Shown here in pieces: positions 10,591 to 19,858 of a stretch of DNA of 64,000 nucleotides. A program made the translations under genes and the position numbers. The notes below the pieces were generated by a model that saw only the letters and a list, made by a program, of their open reading frames with translations, did no database searches and was not told the DNA's origin. The stretch spans positions 4,352,320 to 4,416,319 of the forward strand of contig NW_006921538.1 in assembly GCF_000340215.1 (NCBI RefSeq), given 5' to 3'. Source of the DNA: Pseudocercospora fijiensis CIRAD86. Taxonomy: Eukaryota; Ascomycota; Dothideomycetes; Mycosphaerellales; Mycosphaerellaceae. Numbering within the stretch: the stretch's first letter is position 1; every line of letters starts with the position of its first letter.

Positions 10591-11532
10591 ATGTCTCAAT
10601 CCACCTCGGGAGCAGGCGTAATCGTGGTGCCTACGCACACCAACCGCCTCAAACCCCCTCACGTAGCCGGCGTCGACGTCACTTTGCGCAACGACAACAT
10701 CCTCCTTATCACCTACAACAGACCCAAGCAAATGAACTCGATCACACACACCATGAACTGGCAACTGCAACAACTGTTCGACTGGTTCGATGCCGAGCCG
10801 ACGTTGCGTGTCGCAGTGATTACTGGAACTGGCATGAGAGCTTTCTGCTGTGGCTCAGATCTGAAAGAGATTGAGCGGGCGGGAAATGCGAAGCTGGAGT
10901 CGGATGAATTGAAGAAATCGGAGCCGTATCTCCATGAGCATCCGAGGAGTGGGTCTACGGGGTCGAGTAGGAGAAGAGGGAAGAAGCCGGTGTTGGTGGC
11001 GGTTAATGGGCTGGCGCTCGGTGGAGGGTTAATTCGTGAGGGTCTTCGTGTTGGGTCGTGCAAGGGATCTCTCCTGACATGCCCGTCCAGAGACATCGCA
11101 ATAGCGTCCCCGACAGCCAAGTTTGGACTCCCAGAAGCTCGTGTTGGCGTTTACGCGTACGGTGGCGGCCTGCTAAGATTGGTCCACGCAGTAGGCATGC
11201 AGAGAGCTACCGACATCGCATTGACATGTCGACAAGTCCCTGCCGAAGAAGCGCTTCGTCTCGGTCTCATCGCTGGCATTTCAAAGACTCCAGAATCTGT
11301 GCTTGAGGAGAAGCTTGCCAAGGCAAAGGAGATCGCGAACATTTCTCCGGATGGCACGATCGTCACGAGAGCTGGTCTTCGTGAAGCATGGGAAACTGGC
11401 AGCATTGAGCGAGCGTTTCAAGTCACGCACGAGCAGCTTTACGACAAGCTTATTGCTAGCGAGAACTGTGCTGAAGGTTTGGGGGCTTTCAGGACGAAGA
11501 GGCAGCCGAAGTGGAAGGATTCGAAGTTGTAA
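10591..11532 (+). CDS. enoyl-CoA hydratase/isomerase (crotonase) family, peroxisomal
   Basis: A 313-residue frame with crotonase landmarks: NRPKQMNSIT near residue 48, GMRAFCCGSDLKEI (first oxyanion-hole segment), VNGLALGGG (second), then SPTAKFGLPEARVG, which is the conserved helix region. The protein ends in SKL, a perfect PTS1 peroxisomal import signal. It probably acts on a CoA thioester in fatty-acid or amino-acid breakdown; the exact reaction is not evident. Between GGG and DIAIAS lies an odd 14-18 residue stretch (LIREGLRVGSCKG...) where relatives have a shorter, hydrophobic, Cys-containing segment; this could be an unspliced intron whose borders I could not place in frame. No linked beta-oxidation genes nearby. 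Confidence 0.85.
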   Translation: MSQSTSGAGVIVVPTHTNRLKPPHVAGVDVTLRNDNILLITYNRPKQMNSITHTMNWQLQQLFDWFDAEPTLRVAVITGTGMRAFCCGSDLKEIERAGNAKLESDELKKSEPYLHEHPRSGSTGSSRRRGKKPVLVAVNGLALGGGLIREGLRVGSCKGSLLTCPSRDIAIASPTAKFGLPEARVGVYAYGGGLLRLVHAVGMQRATDIALTCRQVPAEEALRLGLIAGISKTPESVLEEKLAKAKEIANISPDGTIVTRAGLREAWETGSIERAFQVTHEQLYDKLIASENCAEGLGAFRTKRQPKWKDSKL

Positions 11533-11731
11533 ACTTGTAACAACATGTGGCTGCTAATAATCTTGCAGTGAGTCTATGTACACAGCCAACAGTACGCCCG
11601 ACCCACAGGGTGGCGGCTCAGCATGACTACAATTTTTCTTGAAGCTCATCACCAATGCTCCCGCGAACGCCATTGCCCAGCAATACCAGGCTAAACAGGA
11701 TCTCATGGATCACCGGGAGTCGTCAGAGCCA

Positions 11732-12034
11732 CTAAAAGAATCCACCAGTCGTCGGCGGACCTCCAGACCCGAACCCCCATCCACGAAGCTGCGGCGCATA
11801 GCGCAGACCAGCATTCCGCGCCTGCCATTGCCCATACCGCTCGGCACCTGCAGAGCCCGCCCACCCACCGTTGCGTGCCCATTCAGCCGCTCCAAAATTC
11901 GGGTACTGACCGTAAGCTCTTCGCCGATGATTACGATCCAGCACACCGCGAAGACCGCCGCCTAGACTGCTGTAGTCGTCAAGGCCGTAATCTCGAAAAC
12001 CTCGATTTCCGTATCGATTCCACGTTCCTGCCAT
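11732..12034 (-). CDS. Gly/Tyr/Arg-rich 100-residue protein, copy A
   Basis: Exactly 100 residues if started at the ATG at 12034 (the frame is open for 25 more codons upstream, but the homology with copy B begins here). Shared landmarks with copy B at 12503-12805: RDYG, LGGGLRGVLDRNH, GAAEWAR-GGWAG-AGA, AGLRYAPQ-RGWG and a C-terminal GGPP--GGFF. No signal peptide, Cys or membrane segment. The low-complexity Gly/Tyr/Arg composition resembles disordered RNA-associated or condensate-forming proteins, but this is only by composition. I do not recognise a named family. Confidence 0.65.
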   Translation of the reverse strand: MAGTWNRYGNRGFRDYGLDDYSSLGGGLRGVLDRNHRRRAYGQYPNFGAAEWARNGGWAGSAGAERYGQWQARNAGLRYAPQLRGWGFGSGGPPTTGGFF

Positions 12035-12502
12035 TTGCGGTTCAAAGTGCGATTGGAAATGTTGACGTTCCTTGTTGTGCTTGGATATCTTGTGCTTACG
12101 TTGCTTCAAGCTTTTGGTAATGGGCAGAGTGTCTACGTTCGAAAAATCTTTTTAACTAACCTTAGGATTGCCACAGATTTCCTTGAATGGCATGTCTTCG
12201 TCGCCCGTCAACGCCGCCGCTATTATGGCATACATGGCAGCCGTGATTTCATTTAGAAGGCGAAATACGTATAAGGACAAGACAGACCGTGAAGTATAGA
12301 GAATTTACCCGCAGTCTCGCTGATTCCTTACCAGATATTTTTCATCTGCACTGTCTATCTACCGCATATCGAATCCTCGTCGACGTTAATCAAGTCCTTC
12401 TACAATTCGACTCCACCAGCATAATTCCCTCCCAACCTGCTCAACGCCATCAACTAAATCTCCCACCGATTTATCAAATCCAAGTTCTCATCCCCCTACT
12501 AC
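12035..12502. other. spacer between tandem paralogues
   Basis: Upstream region of copy A and downstream region of copy B. No gene seen. Confidence 0.4.
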
Positions 12503-12805
12503 CTAAAAGAACCCCCCATACCGCGGCGGCCCTCCAAACCCTCCTCCCCATCCACGATACTGCGGTGCATACCGCAAGCCCGCGAATTGATTCCGCATCC
12601 CAGAGTACGCGCTCGCTCCAGCCGGACCCGCCCAACCTCCGCCTCGAGCCCATTCTGCTGCGCCATACGTCGGGTACCGCTCGTATGCGTTATTCATGTG
12701 GTTGCGGTCGAGAACGCCGCGAAGACCTCCGCCGAGAGCACGCGTGTCGTTGATGCCGTAGTCGCGGTAGGGGCGGCCTTGGTTTCGGGAGCGGGGGTAG
12801 ACCAT
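12503..12805 (-). CDS. Gly/Tyr/Arg-rich 100-residue protein, copy B
   Basis: Also exactly 100 residues, same strand as copy A and 468 bp from it, so a tandem duplication. The conserved core is RDYGINDTRALGGGLRGVLD, then GAAEWARGGGWAGPAGA, FAGLRYAPQYRGWG and the terminal GGFF. Divergence between copies is mostly at the N-terminus and in the NHMNNAYERYP/NHRRRAYGQYP segment, while Gly and aromatic positions are kept, which suggests selection on both copies. Function unknown. Confidence 0.65.
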   Translation of the reverse strand: MVYPRSRNQGRPYRDYGINDTRALGGGLRGVLDRNHMNNAYERYPTYGAAEWARGGGWAGPAGASAYSGMRNQFAGLRYAPQYRGWGGGFGGPPRYGGFF

Positions 12806-13169
12806 TTTGGGGAATTTGTTTGGTTGGAGATGTGGTGTGGGTTTTGTCGTTTGGGTTCACTTGGTATTGATGGGTTTGGATCTTCTTTCGTGTTCTTAGG
12901 TTCTTGTTGATAAGGGAAAGGCATAGGTTCGTTCGCTGACTGCTTTTATTCGATTTGCGAATGGCCACACGCTCTGGTGAAGCGTGGACTTCGAACTATG
13001 GCATGCTCTTTGATGCTACCTTCGGGGTTATATACTTTGTTAGCCATCATACTAGAGCGTGTCTCTACGGGCGGTAAGGAGCAAGGTGAGGTATTCGTTA
13101 TGTCGTCTATTAGTAAAATGTGAAGGGAGCAATATTAGAAGATATAAAGAATAGTTCCTTAATCCAGTT

Positions 13170-13331
13170 CAAAAGTGCTTTACTTACCCTAAAGTGTCTA
13201 AAACCAAAGTCCGTTCTAGCATTCTGTATAATTCTACGTTCGATGAGTTGCAAAAGTGCTTTACTTACCTCGAAGCGTCCAAACTCCAAGTCCGTCGTTC
13301 TGCCAGTCTACCTTCTATGATCCCACGTTTT
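13170..13331. repeat. two-copy 81-bp tandem repeat
   Basis: CAAAAGTGCTTTACTTACC begins at 13170 and again at 13251. The copies share the order AAGTG(T/C)TAA/TCCAAA, AAGTCCGT and a terminal CACGTT/CTACGTT. It is non-coding as far as I can see and lies just beyond the stop of the F-box-like gene. Confidence 0.7.
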
Positions 13332-13397
13332 ATCCGAGAACCAAATGCAGCACGACCAAGCCTCAACAGTCCTTACAGCAAGCTATGAAATTCCCGT

Positions 13398-14447
13398 TTA
13401 CGAAAGAGCCAGTAGGATGCTTATCGTAAATCCCAGGATGGTCCAGAACAAGCTCCAGGAACCATACGAAAAGACGAAAACGGCAGCGTTGACGAGAAAC
13501 AGCGTCGGCCAGACCCAATTCAGTCGCGTCAGGACCCAATCGTTCGTGGTCGAGGGTAAGCGTTCGAGAGCGGCTCTGATGATTGATGGGATTCCAATCA
13601 GCGAAGCAAAGGAGAAGAATTGCATTCGTGGAATCATCAGAACAACGATTCGGAGGAGAGCCATGGAGCCGAGGACAGTGGCTAGGTTCTCGAGATTGTC
13701 GGCCGTTGTGTCTTTGAGCTTGGCTCGAATTGGCATCCAGATTTTCTGGGCTCGGAGGTAGAGAATGTGTCCCTCAGCGAGGCCGCAGACGAGGAGTTTC
13801 TGGCGCAAGGGTAGCTGAGATGGACCGTAGTGGTTCTGGACGATCTTGAGCCCTTGGCGTCGATGGCACGATATGACGTGAGGGAAATCTGCTGGGTAGA
13901 TTGTCGCGCCTGGGACCTTCGCCTCGGGGTACATTGCCATACCAGAAAATCGGTCTTCTAGCCATGCTTCGACGGCGCGAATCGTTTTCCACGCGTGATA
14001 CTTTGCGATCTCGTCGGGATACCAGCTTGATGTGCGTCGAGCGAACGCTGGAGCCCAGAGTCTGTAGGTGCCTTTGCTGGGATGGCATATGAGGTAGACC
14101 CGGATCTTGTCGCGATGCGTGCTGAAATGGAGTCCGTCGAGCTTCAAGTACATCTGGAAGGATGCGCTCTGTCGAAGGATTTCTCGCGGCATCTTGTAGG
14201 CTTTGGCTGGGAGCTGTCCAGGAATGATGGGGCGGTTGATGAGTAGGTGCGCGTCGGGCCACAGCATTGAGCTGAATTCAGCTCGGATCTGCTGGTTGGA
14301 AGCAATCAATGCTAGGTTGTCCGCGGTTGCTACACTGTTTCCGTCGCCGGCGTTTCTGTCGCTGTTGATGACATCTTCGTAGACTTGATTTCTTAACTCG
14401 GCCGGCAAGTTGAGAAATGGGAACGGCGTCTGTTGTTGGTTTGCCAT
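13398..14447 (-). CDS. F-box-like protein with C-terminal membrane segments
   Basis: 349 residues. The N-terminus FLNLPAELRNQVYEDV matches the degenerate F-box-like opening (LPaElRnxIYe) seen in large dothideomycete families. The centre has no named domain. The C-terminal 130 residues contain three hydrophobic stretches: around LGSMALLRIVVLMIPRM, WPTLFLVNAAVFVFSYG and LFWTILGFTISILLAL. The combination of an F-box-like N-terminus and membrane-spanning tail is unusual; the tail could anchor the protein in the ER. Start chosen at the first ATG, which directly precedes the motif. Not part of any evident operon-like unit. Confidence 0.65.
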   Translation of the reverse strand: MANQQQTPFPFLNLPAELRNQVYEDVINSDRNAGDGNSVATADNLALIASNQQIRAEFSSMLWPDAHLLINRPIIPGQLPAKAYKMPREILRQSASFQMYLKLDGLHFSTHRDKIRVYLICHPSKGTYRLWAPAFARRTSSWYPDEIAKYHAWKTIRAVEAWLEDRFSGMAMYPEAKVPGATIYPADFPHVISCHRRQGLKIVQNHYGPSQLPLRQKLLVCGLAEGHILYLRAQKIWMPIRAKLKDTTADNLENLATVLGSMALLRIVVLMIPRMQFFSFASLIGIPSIIRAALERLPSTTNDWVLTRLNWVWPTLFLVNAAVFVFSYGSWSLFWTILGFTISILLALS

Positions 14448-15332
14448 GGTTGGCGGGATGGTTGCGGTAGAGGTGGTTGTGGCGTAGAGTTGGAGGTTGA
14501 GAGTGTTCGTGTTTGGGTGGTTGGAAGTTTTCGTGAGTGGCTCCAGTTTGAAGGTCAGATCTCTGGTTGTAATCAGTATTCAAGGGAGCAGTGCTGAGTT
14601 AGAATCGACAAGACAGCTAACACAGTGAGCATATATACGCAACACTTTCTCCAGCGAACAAAGAAGCTGAGTGAACAATGCTTTGTAAAGGACTATGGCG
14701 GAGGGTGGTTGCGACAAAGGATTGTCCAAGCTTTCTCACAATGTGCGGTGAATGGGACCTGTAGAGGGAGAGACAGCAGTCCACCCGATCTGCTCCCAGA
14801 TGAAGCAGTGAGGAATCGGTATCCAGGGAAAGACCTGTGTGTCTCTTTGCAGGGCAGTAGTATACAGTGTAATTGCATACTCGACCGAGCTCTCTGCGGC
14901 TGGAACGTCCCAGCAGGACTGTTGGAGTTGTACTTGGAGCGTAGTGTGATCCTGCATAATGGAATAATAGTCCTCGGGCCACCAGTTCTCGAGGTCGATC
15001 TCGTCTATAGTTTCTTCTTCCAGGAGTTGAAAGTTACATTTCCGATAGCTAGGAGATATTCTTTTTCTGAGTTTGAAATCATCTGTAGAACAGTGAATAA
15101 ATGCTGATGGTATCGTCGCAGCAACCACCTGTCGGTGCTCGATGGTGACGTGCAAGAAACGGCATTGCATAGTGAGCGAAGGGAATAAAAAGTCGTGAAT
15201 CCTCGGAGCGATTGCCACAAATCACATGCCACAACATTGATCCGCGCAGGACTCTCTCAATCAACCACATCTCCATCCATTCCAAATCTCCTGCCTGACA
15301 ATCGCCTACCGCATCGCTCAACGACATCGAAC
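14448..15332. other. region with competing short frames, no clear gene
   Basis: Two 160-codon frames overlap on opposite strands (14625-15107 + and 14736-15218 -). Neither has a domain, and each may be the shadow of the other. One could be a real gene with introns; I cannot decide. Confidence 0.35.
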
Positions 15333-15512
15333 ATGGCTTCGGCGCGCCGACTTGCGCTCTTCGCAGCCTCGGCGATCTCAATTGTCCTGTATGTCTTCTT
15401 CTTCGCCGGCATCAAGATATCTTTGGGATGCGGATTCAAGTTTACCCATGAAGGAATCGTAGTCTATGGCGGTGTGAAGCTGAAGCTGAAGTACAAAGAC
15501 ATGGTGTTCTGA
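15333..15512 (+). CDS. small single-pass membrane protein (59 aa)
   Basis: Starts at the ATG at 15333 within a longer open frame. The protein opens with a basic MASARR, then a hydrophobic helix LALFAASAISIVLYVFFFAGI, then a short soluble tail with GVKLKLKYKDMVF. The basic-then-hydrophobic start fits either a signal anchor or a mitochondrial inner-membrane microprotein. I do not recognise a family. The preceding sequence is CA-rich like a fungal 5' leader. Confidence 0.5.
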   Translation: MASARRLALFAASAISIVLYVFFFAGIKISLGCGFKFTHEGIVVYGGVKLKLKYKDMVF

Positions 15513-15813
15513 AGAGAGGGAGGGGGTGCAGCTCTACGTGGAGGTTGGTTATAACGTCGGCGCACAAGGGGAATGCTGAGAGAAACTAGCAGAGAAGTTA
15601 AAGCGATGCTGTGAAGGCAGGTGCCTTGTCTGCCGCGATTGCGAAACAGTTATCGGACGGAGCTTCAGGTGGAGGCTGTAGGATTGCGTGAGCTCACTCG
15701 CGAGGAACATCTTTCAAGTATAGCGAGCCGTATACCTGAAGTCGGATCTCCTTCGGCAAAATAGCATTGACAGAGCACTGGTATGGCCTTCGAATCCTAT
15801 TTCCAGAAGGAGA

Positions 15814-16278
15814 TTAGATGAGCGTAGCAAGATTGAAGCCGGTATCATTGTTGTCGTTCTTCCTAAGATCGTCAATCTTCTGCTTCAAGTCCAGCATTTC
15901 TTCTTCTCTTAGAAGTTTGGCAGTCGAGTTGTCCGTGAAGTTGGTCTCGTACATGTATCCTTCGTTAATGACATAAATACATTTGTCGAAGAGCTGTTGC
16001 GTTGCTGCCTTAGTCTGCTCACCGAGTGCAACCTCCGCTTCGCATGCCTTTATGTCTGCTCGTGCTACAAGTGCTCGCATCTCGTTAATATCCTGATAGC
16101 TTCTTTTCACCGACTGGATGCTCATGCATAGCTGCAGAACACTGCAGGGATCATTCGGCTCATCCCGCCGCGCCAAGCTTTCACAAGATAAACGCATCCT
16201 CGCCTGAAACCCACCACCCTCTCTGCAGGCATCCAGCAGAATCAGGAGCTGTATAAAAAAGGATACAGTGATCTTCAT
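15814..16278 (-). CDS. small secreted protein, effector-like
   Basis: The frame is open from 16299, but the ATG at 16278 gives a clean signal peptide (MKITVSFFIQLLILLDAC). The mature protein is about 135 residues with some six Cys (CRE, SCES, PCS, QLC, KACE, KCIY) and an N-glycosylation-type NFTDNST. The C-terminal part is a probable amphipathic helix (EEEMLDLKQKIDDLRK). Small, secreted and cysteine-bearing proteins with no known domain are the usual profile of plant-pathogen effector candidates, but saprobes also secrete such proteins. Confidence 0.55.
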   Translation of the reverse strand: MKITVSFFIQLLILLDACREGGGFQARMRLSCESLARRDEPNDPCSVLQLCMSIQSVKRSYQDINEMRALVARADIKACEAEVALGEQTKAATQQLFDKCIYVINEGYMYETNFTDNSTAKLLREEEMLDLKQKIDDLRKNDNNDTGFNLATLI

Positions 16279-17131
16279 AACAGTGCAAATCTGATTCAAC
16301 TTGCAGTTGAGATATCAAATGCGTAGGCTCGTCTATCTTGGTTTACTAACAACGCCGTTAGCCCGTTGCATCAACATTAATCGCTTGTGCCCATTGAAAC
16401 AGCGCAGGAAGTAAAATCTGCAGTCAATCAAACCTCTGGGGAATTCCGCGTCGCTTCCGACGATCTCCGAGCTTGTTGCTTTATTGCATGCGTGAAAGGA
16501 GGACAATGATCGTTTAGGTCATTTATTATAGTACAAGCGACTGTCAGGTCCAGCATCTTCGGACAAGTAGCAAGCAGGTAATTGATAAAAACGCACACCG
16601 GCTTGTATTCTGAATTCTAAGAAGTAGGCGAATCCAAATATACGACTGCTCTCTTAGAATGGCATAGTATATCCGCAATGTTAAAATTTGCATCTGCAAC
16701 ACTTTCGATAGCACTGCCGGTGCATTCCAAGTCTATTATAGGAGAGCAGTAAATGAATGCGCGATCAATTCGCGTGCAGGGCCGACTGTGCTGCCGGGAC
16801 ATACGCGTGGTTGCCTTGGCGTCGAAACTTCACTTTCACATGCTCCACCTTATAAAAGCTGACGGCCCGCCCGCTCTCGACTTCATCGCAAACTCTCCCG
16901 GTCCCTAAGCGCAAAGATCGCCCAACAACCCTCGAGGACCAGTATCCTTTCTAAGACTTAACCCCTGTCTCAACTCATCCTCCACACCCTTACACACACG
17001 ACAGAACACAAGCTGTAAGAAATATTCGCGTCCACGGTCGAAACATTGCAGCCAGTCTAACACAATTGCAGCACGACATATGTTGAGTCACACAGCCACA
17101 TAACTGCGAATACGTTGGCCACTGAAGCAAC
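16279..17131. promoter_or_regulatory. intergenic, promoter of the Zn2Cys6/AT-hook gene
   Basis: Divergent spacer. The right part holds the shared word TTCACTTTCACATG at 16829-16842 and a TATA box (TATAAAAG) at 16851-16858, followed by a CT-rich and CA-rich leader up to the ATG at 17132. Confidence 0.5.
16829..16842 (-). promoter_or_regulatory. shared promoter word CATRTGAAAGTGAA, copy 2
   Basis: Reads CATGTGAAAGTGAA on the minus strand, 8 bp upstream of the TATA box of the 17132 gene. It is identical to the copy at 28434-28447. Confidence 0.45.
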
Positions 17132-17941
17132 ATGGATTACTCGCGCCCTGTCACCGCTGGATCCGAGGTTGTGTTGGTACGTGGCGGATATCGCGTACAG
17201 GTCACAGTTGCCCACGACTTGGGCAACCCTAGTGCAGCAGGTGTCGTGGAGGTCCTCCGCTACGGACCAGCCGAGCAAGATTCCGAGGATGAGGGGGATG
17301 ACGAGGAAGATGGCCCGCCAGCAGAAGCTCAGTACGGCGATGCTGAAGAGCAAGAAGACGACGAGGACGACGAAGAGGAGGACGCTCTGACACCACCAGC
17401 TCTGTTGTTGACAACATCGCCCGCGCCGACTCGACGCACGCCAGCTCCGCGTAACGGACCCCAAGCAATCAATCCCGCTGCCCTACCTATGCAAGCTCAG
17501 CCAACTGCTCCGGTCGCCTTCGCGCCTCCAGCCCAAGCCCTTCCACCTCCAGGCCAAGACAATTTCGGCGGCCTCGGCCCTCTCAGCGGCACCTGTGATG
17601 AGTGCCGCCGCAAGAAGAAGGGCTGTAACGGCGATGTGCAGCGCCCATGCACACGCTGCGCCAATCTCGGATACTCAGCAGCGCAATGCGTTGACTCACG
17701 AAACAAGAAGCCTGCCACGCTTGGCAACGGTAAGAAGCGTGCTCGCAAGGATGACGACGAGGATGAGCAGGACAAGGGCGAGCCACCAGCCAAGAGAGGC
17801 CGTGGACGTCCACGCAAGGCTGAGACTCAGACTGCCAGCACTGGCCAGGCTGGTCAGATCAGTGCCGGACCAGTGTATAGCGCGGCTGATGGTGTGAGCG
17901 CTGTCGCTGGACGTGGTATCCATGTCCCAGTGAAGAAGTAA
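17132..17941 (+). CDS. Zn2Cys6 + AT-hook nuclear protein, paralogue 1
   Basis: 269 residues. N-terminal module RPVTAGSEVVLVRGGYRVQ (residues 5-23), a very acidic middle (residues 50-84), a Zn2Cys6 cluster at residues 155-186 with spacing CX2CX6CX7CX2CX9C, and an AT-hook KRGRGRPRK at 221-229. The binuclear cluster normally sits at the N-terminus of fungal regulators; here it is central and followed by an AT-hook, and the usual fungal-specific regulatory domain is absent. The last spacing (nine residues) is also long. Likely a DNA-binding chromatin or transcription factor. A paralogue lies at 19859-20476. The leader has a TATA box at 16851. Confidence 0.8.
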   Translation: MDYSRPVTAGSEVVLVRGGYRVQVTVAHDLGNPSAAGVVEVLRYGPAEQDSEDEGDDEEDGPPAEAQYGDAEEQEDDEDDEEEDALTPPALLLTTSPAPTRRTPAPRNGPQAINPAALPMQAQPTAPVAFAPPAQALPPPGQDNFGGLGPLSGTCDECRRKKKGCNGDVQRPCTRCANLGYSAAQCVDSRNKKPATLGNGKKRARKDDDEDEQDKGEPPAKRGRGRPRKAETQTASTGQAGQISAGPVYSAADGVSAVAGRGIHVPVKK

Positions 17942-18344
17942 CGCTGAGATGTGGAGGCTGAAGGGGTCTGTGGCTTCTAGCACGCTCACGAATGTATGGT
18001 ATGGAACTGGTCTTTGATTGATTACGGTAATGAGGAAAGCATTGAGCGCGGACTGGATTTGGTCTCAGTGGGCATGGCGTTGGTTTATTGTCTACACTTG
18101 AGGAAGCATGAGGTTTGAGTTGCTTCATAGGCGATCCAATGCCCAAGATGCTAGGGCTTTTGTCGTTCATTGCTGTTCCCCTGGGAGATATTGAAGTGTA
18201 CTATCGAGAACGAAGCGATAATTCCACCTGTGGCAGTGGTTCTTGACGATTGACTCCCTAAAGAATAGCCTGTCCTTGCTCCTTGATGTCAATCTGTTAA
18301 TTTCAATCTGTTTTGTGCCAACGGAACAGCCTCACAAGAGAAAA

Positions 18345-18410
18345 GTTGGCGCTGTTGCTGTTGTTGGCCGTAGCATCCACGTGCCGGTGAAGAAGTAGCG
18401 CTGAGGTCTG
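18345..18410 (+). pseudogene. 3'-end remnant of the 17132 gene
   Basis: Reads AVAVVGRSIHVPVKK-stop and continues into GCGCTGAGGTCTGGA, matching the end of the 17132 gene (AVAGRGIHVPVKK-stop, ACGCTGAGATGTGGA). Only the last codons and the start of the trailer are recognisable, so it is a truncated duplicate. Confidence 0.7.
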
Positions 18411-18462
18411 GACACTAGAGACCTTCTGAGCTTCTGAGAAAGATTGAACTGTGCGGTATTGG

Positions 18463-18745
18463 AGTTCTCTTCAGATGAATATGGCATGGATACCAGCATC
18501 GAGCAATAAGCATAGCAGGAGGGTGTGAGCATGACGCTTAAGCCTCTTGTGTACTTCATCAAGAGCCAACCAAAAGCATTTCATAAGAAAGACTGCCTTG
18601 CACGCTATAGAAGTTCTCTTCACACGAATACGGCATGGATGCGAGCATGGAGCAATGGCCGTATTGGCAAGGTGTGAGCATGGCGTTTTGGCTCCTTTGT
18701 GCAGTTGATTCAGAGCTAATACGAAAGCACTTCACAAGCATTCCA
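18463..18745. repeat. tandem repeat, period about 149 bp
   Basis: AGTTCTCTTCA starts at 18463 and again at 18612. Both copies continue with GAATA(T/C)GGCATGGAT, GAGCAAT, GGTGTGAGCATG and a terminal AAAGCA-TTCA(T/C)AAG. A weaker third copy of the GGTATGGA part lies near 17990-18010, just after the stop of the 17132 gene, so the unit seems to come from that gene's trailer. Confidence 0.65.
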
Positions 18746-19858
18746 TGATATCAAGGCTTTGGACTCCAATCCTGTTCGGAGAACTCTTACACAAACGGCA
18801 GAATGATACTGCCGTGAACATATGTCATCTATTTCATCGCTGAAGCTGCCATGACTCTATATTGACAGCAGGCTCTTGGTACTCGATCGAAAAGTGAACG
18901 ATATCAATTCCAGCCGTCTATAGGAGCTGAGATGTTGTGGAAAGCTGTTCTACGCCCTAATTCTCACACTTGTTCTCCCGAGTAATCATCAAGACACGCA
19001 GCTTGGTCTCACCATTGTAGCACGCCTAACCAGCCACTGCTTAGAGACAAACTCCAGTGTCTTTCATCGTGGCGTTTCCACATTGGGCTTTGTTCCCTCC
19101 GCTATCGCATGAAAGAAGCAGAAGAGCTGTCTTGGACAAAGAAAAGACGGTGATTTCGAAAAAAAGCAGCAAAGCTGGCTAAGACAAAGAAAAGACACGG
19201 TCTCAGACTGTCTTGCAGACAACCTGCAAGGCCTGCAAACAACAGCAAAGACATGTAGAACCAGTGATTGCTCTTCAACACTATTGCCGTATTAATTGAA
19301 ATTCAGCTCCCATCGGTTTAGTCTCTATCCTGTTCTCTATGGTTGCAGTATACCAATCTTTGCCCTCGTATATCCTATTTTCTTTGGATCTGATAGTCCT
19401 TCACTTTTTCGCCTAACCAAAAGCATCAAGAATGGATTGTGGGTGGCGTAAGCATGCAAAGAAGATTACTATTCGGCATTGCGTCGATTCACGAGCGCGT
19501 CGACAATGGCTAGGGCGTCTAGCTTCATTTGCCTAGTCCATTCAGCTTTCAGCGATCCCATTGTTTTCGGAAATAGACACTCCCGTTCTCGTCCAATTCC
19601 GAAACTCCCGTTGTCTTCAGAGGTCGACAATCCAATTACACTGTTATACTCACACTTCGACAATCCGATCATCTCCTGCACTTGAACGCCAACCTTTCAC
19701 CTACAGCTCTTTAAAACGCAGCCTCTTCTCTAGTTCGACGCTTTCTTCGAACACACCTCTGAAGACACAGTGCGTGAAGACATCAAGCCCTCACACATTA
19801 TATCAAAAGCCTCTGAACACGACTTTGCGTCTACTGACGCCAACAAACAACCACCGAA
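18746..19858. other. intergenic, upstream of paralogue 2
   Basis: No gene seen. ACAAAGAAAAGAC occurs twice at 19136-19195. The last 150 bp are CT/CA-rich and form the leader of the next gene. Confidence 0.4.

Noticed and set aside
14625..15218. Two 160-codon frames on opposite strands
   Set aside because: They overlap, neither has a domain or a good start, and I could not decide between them, so neither is called a gene.
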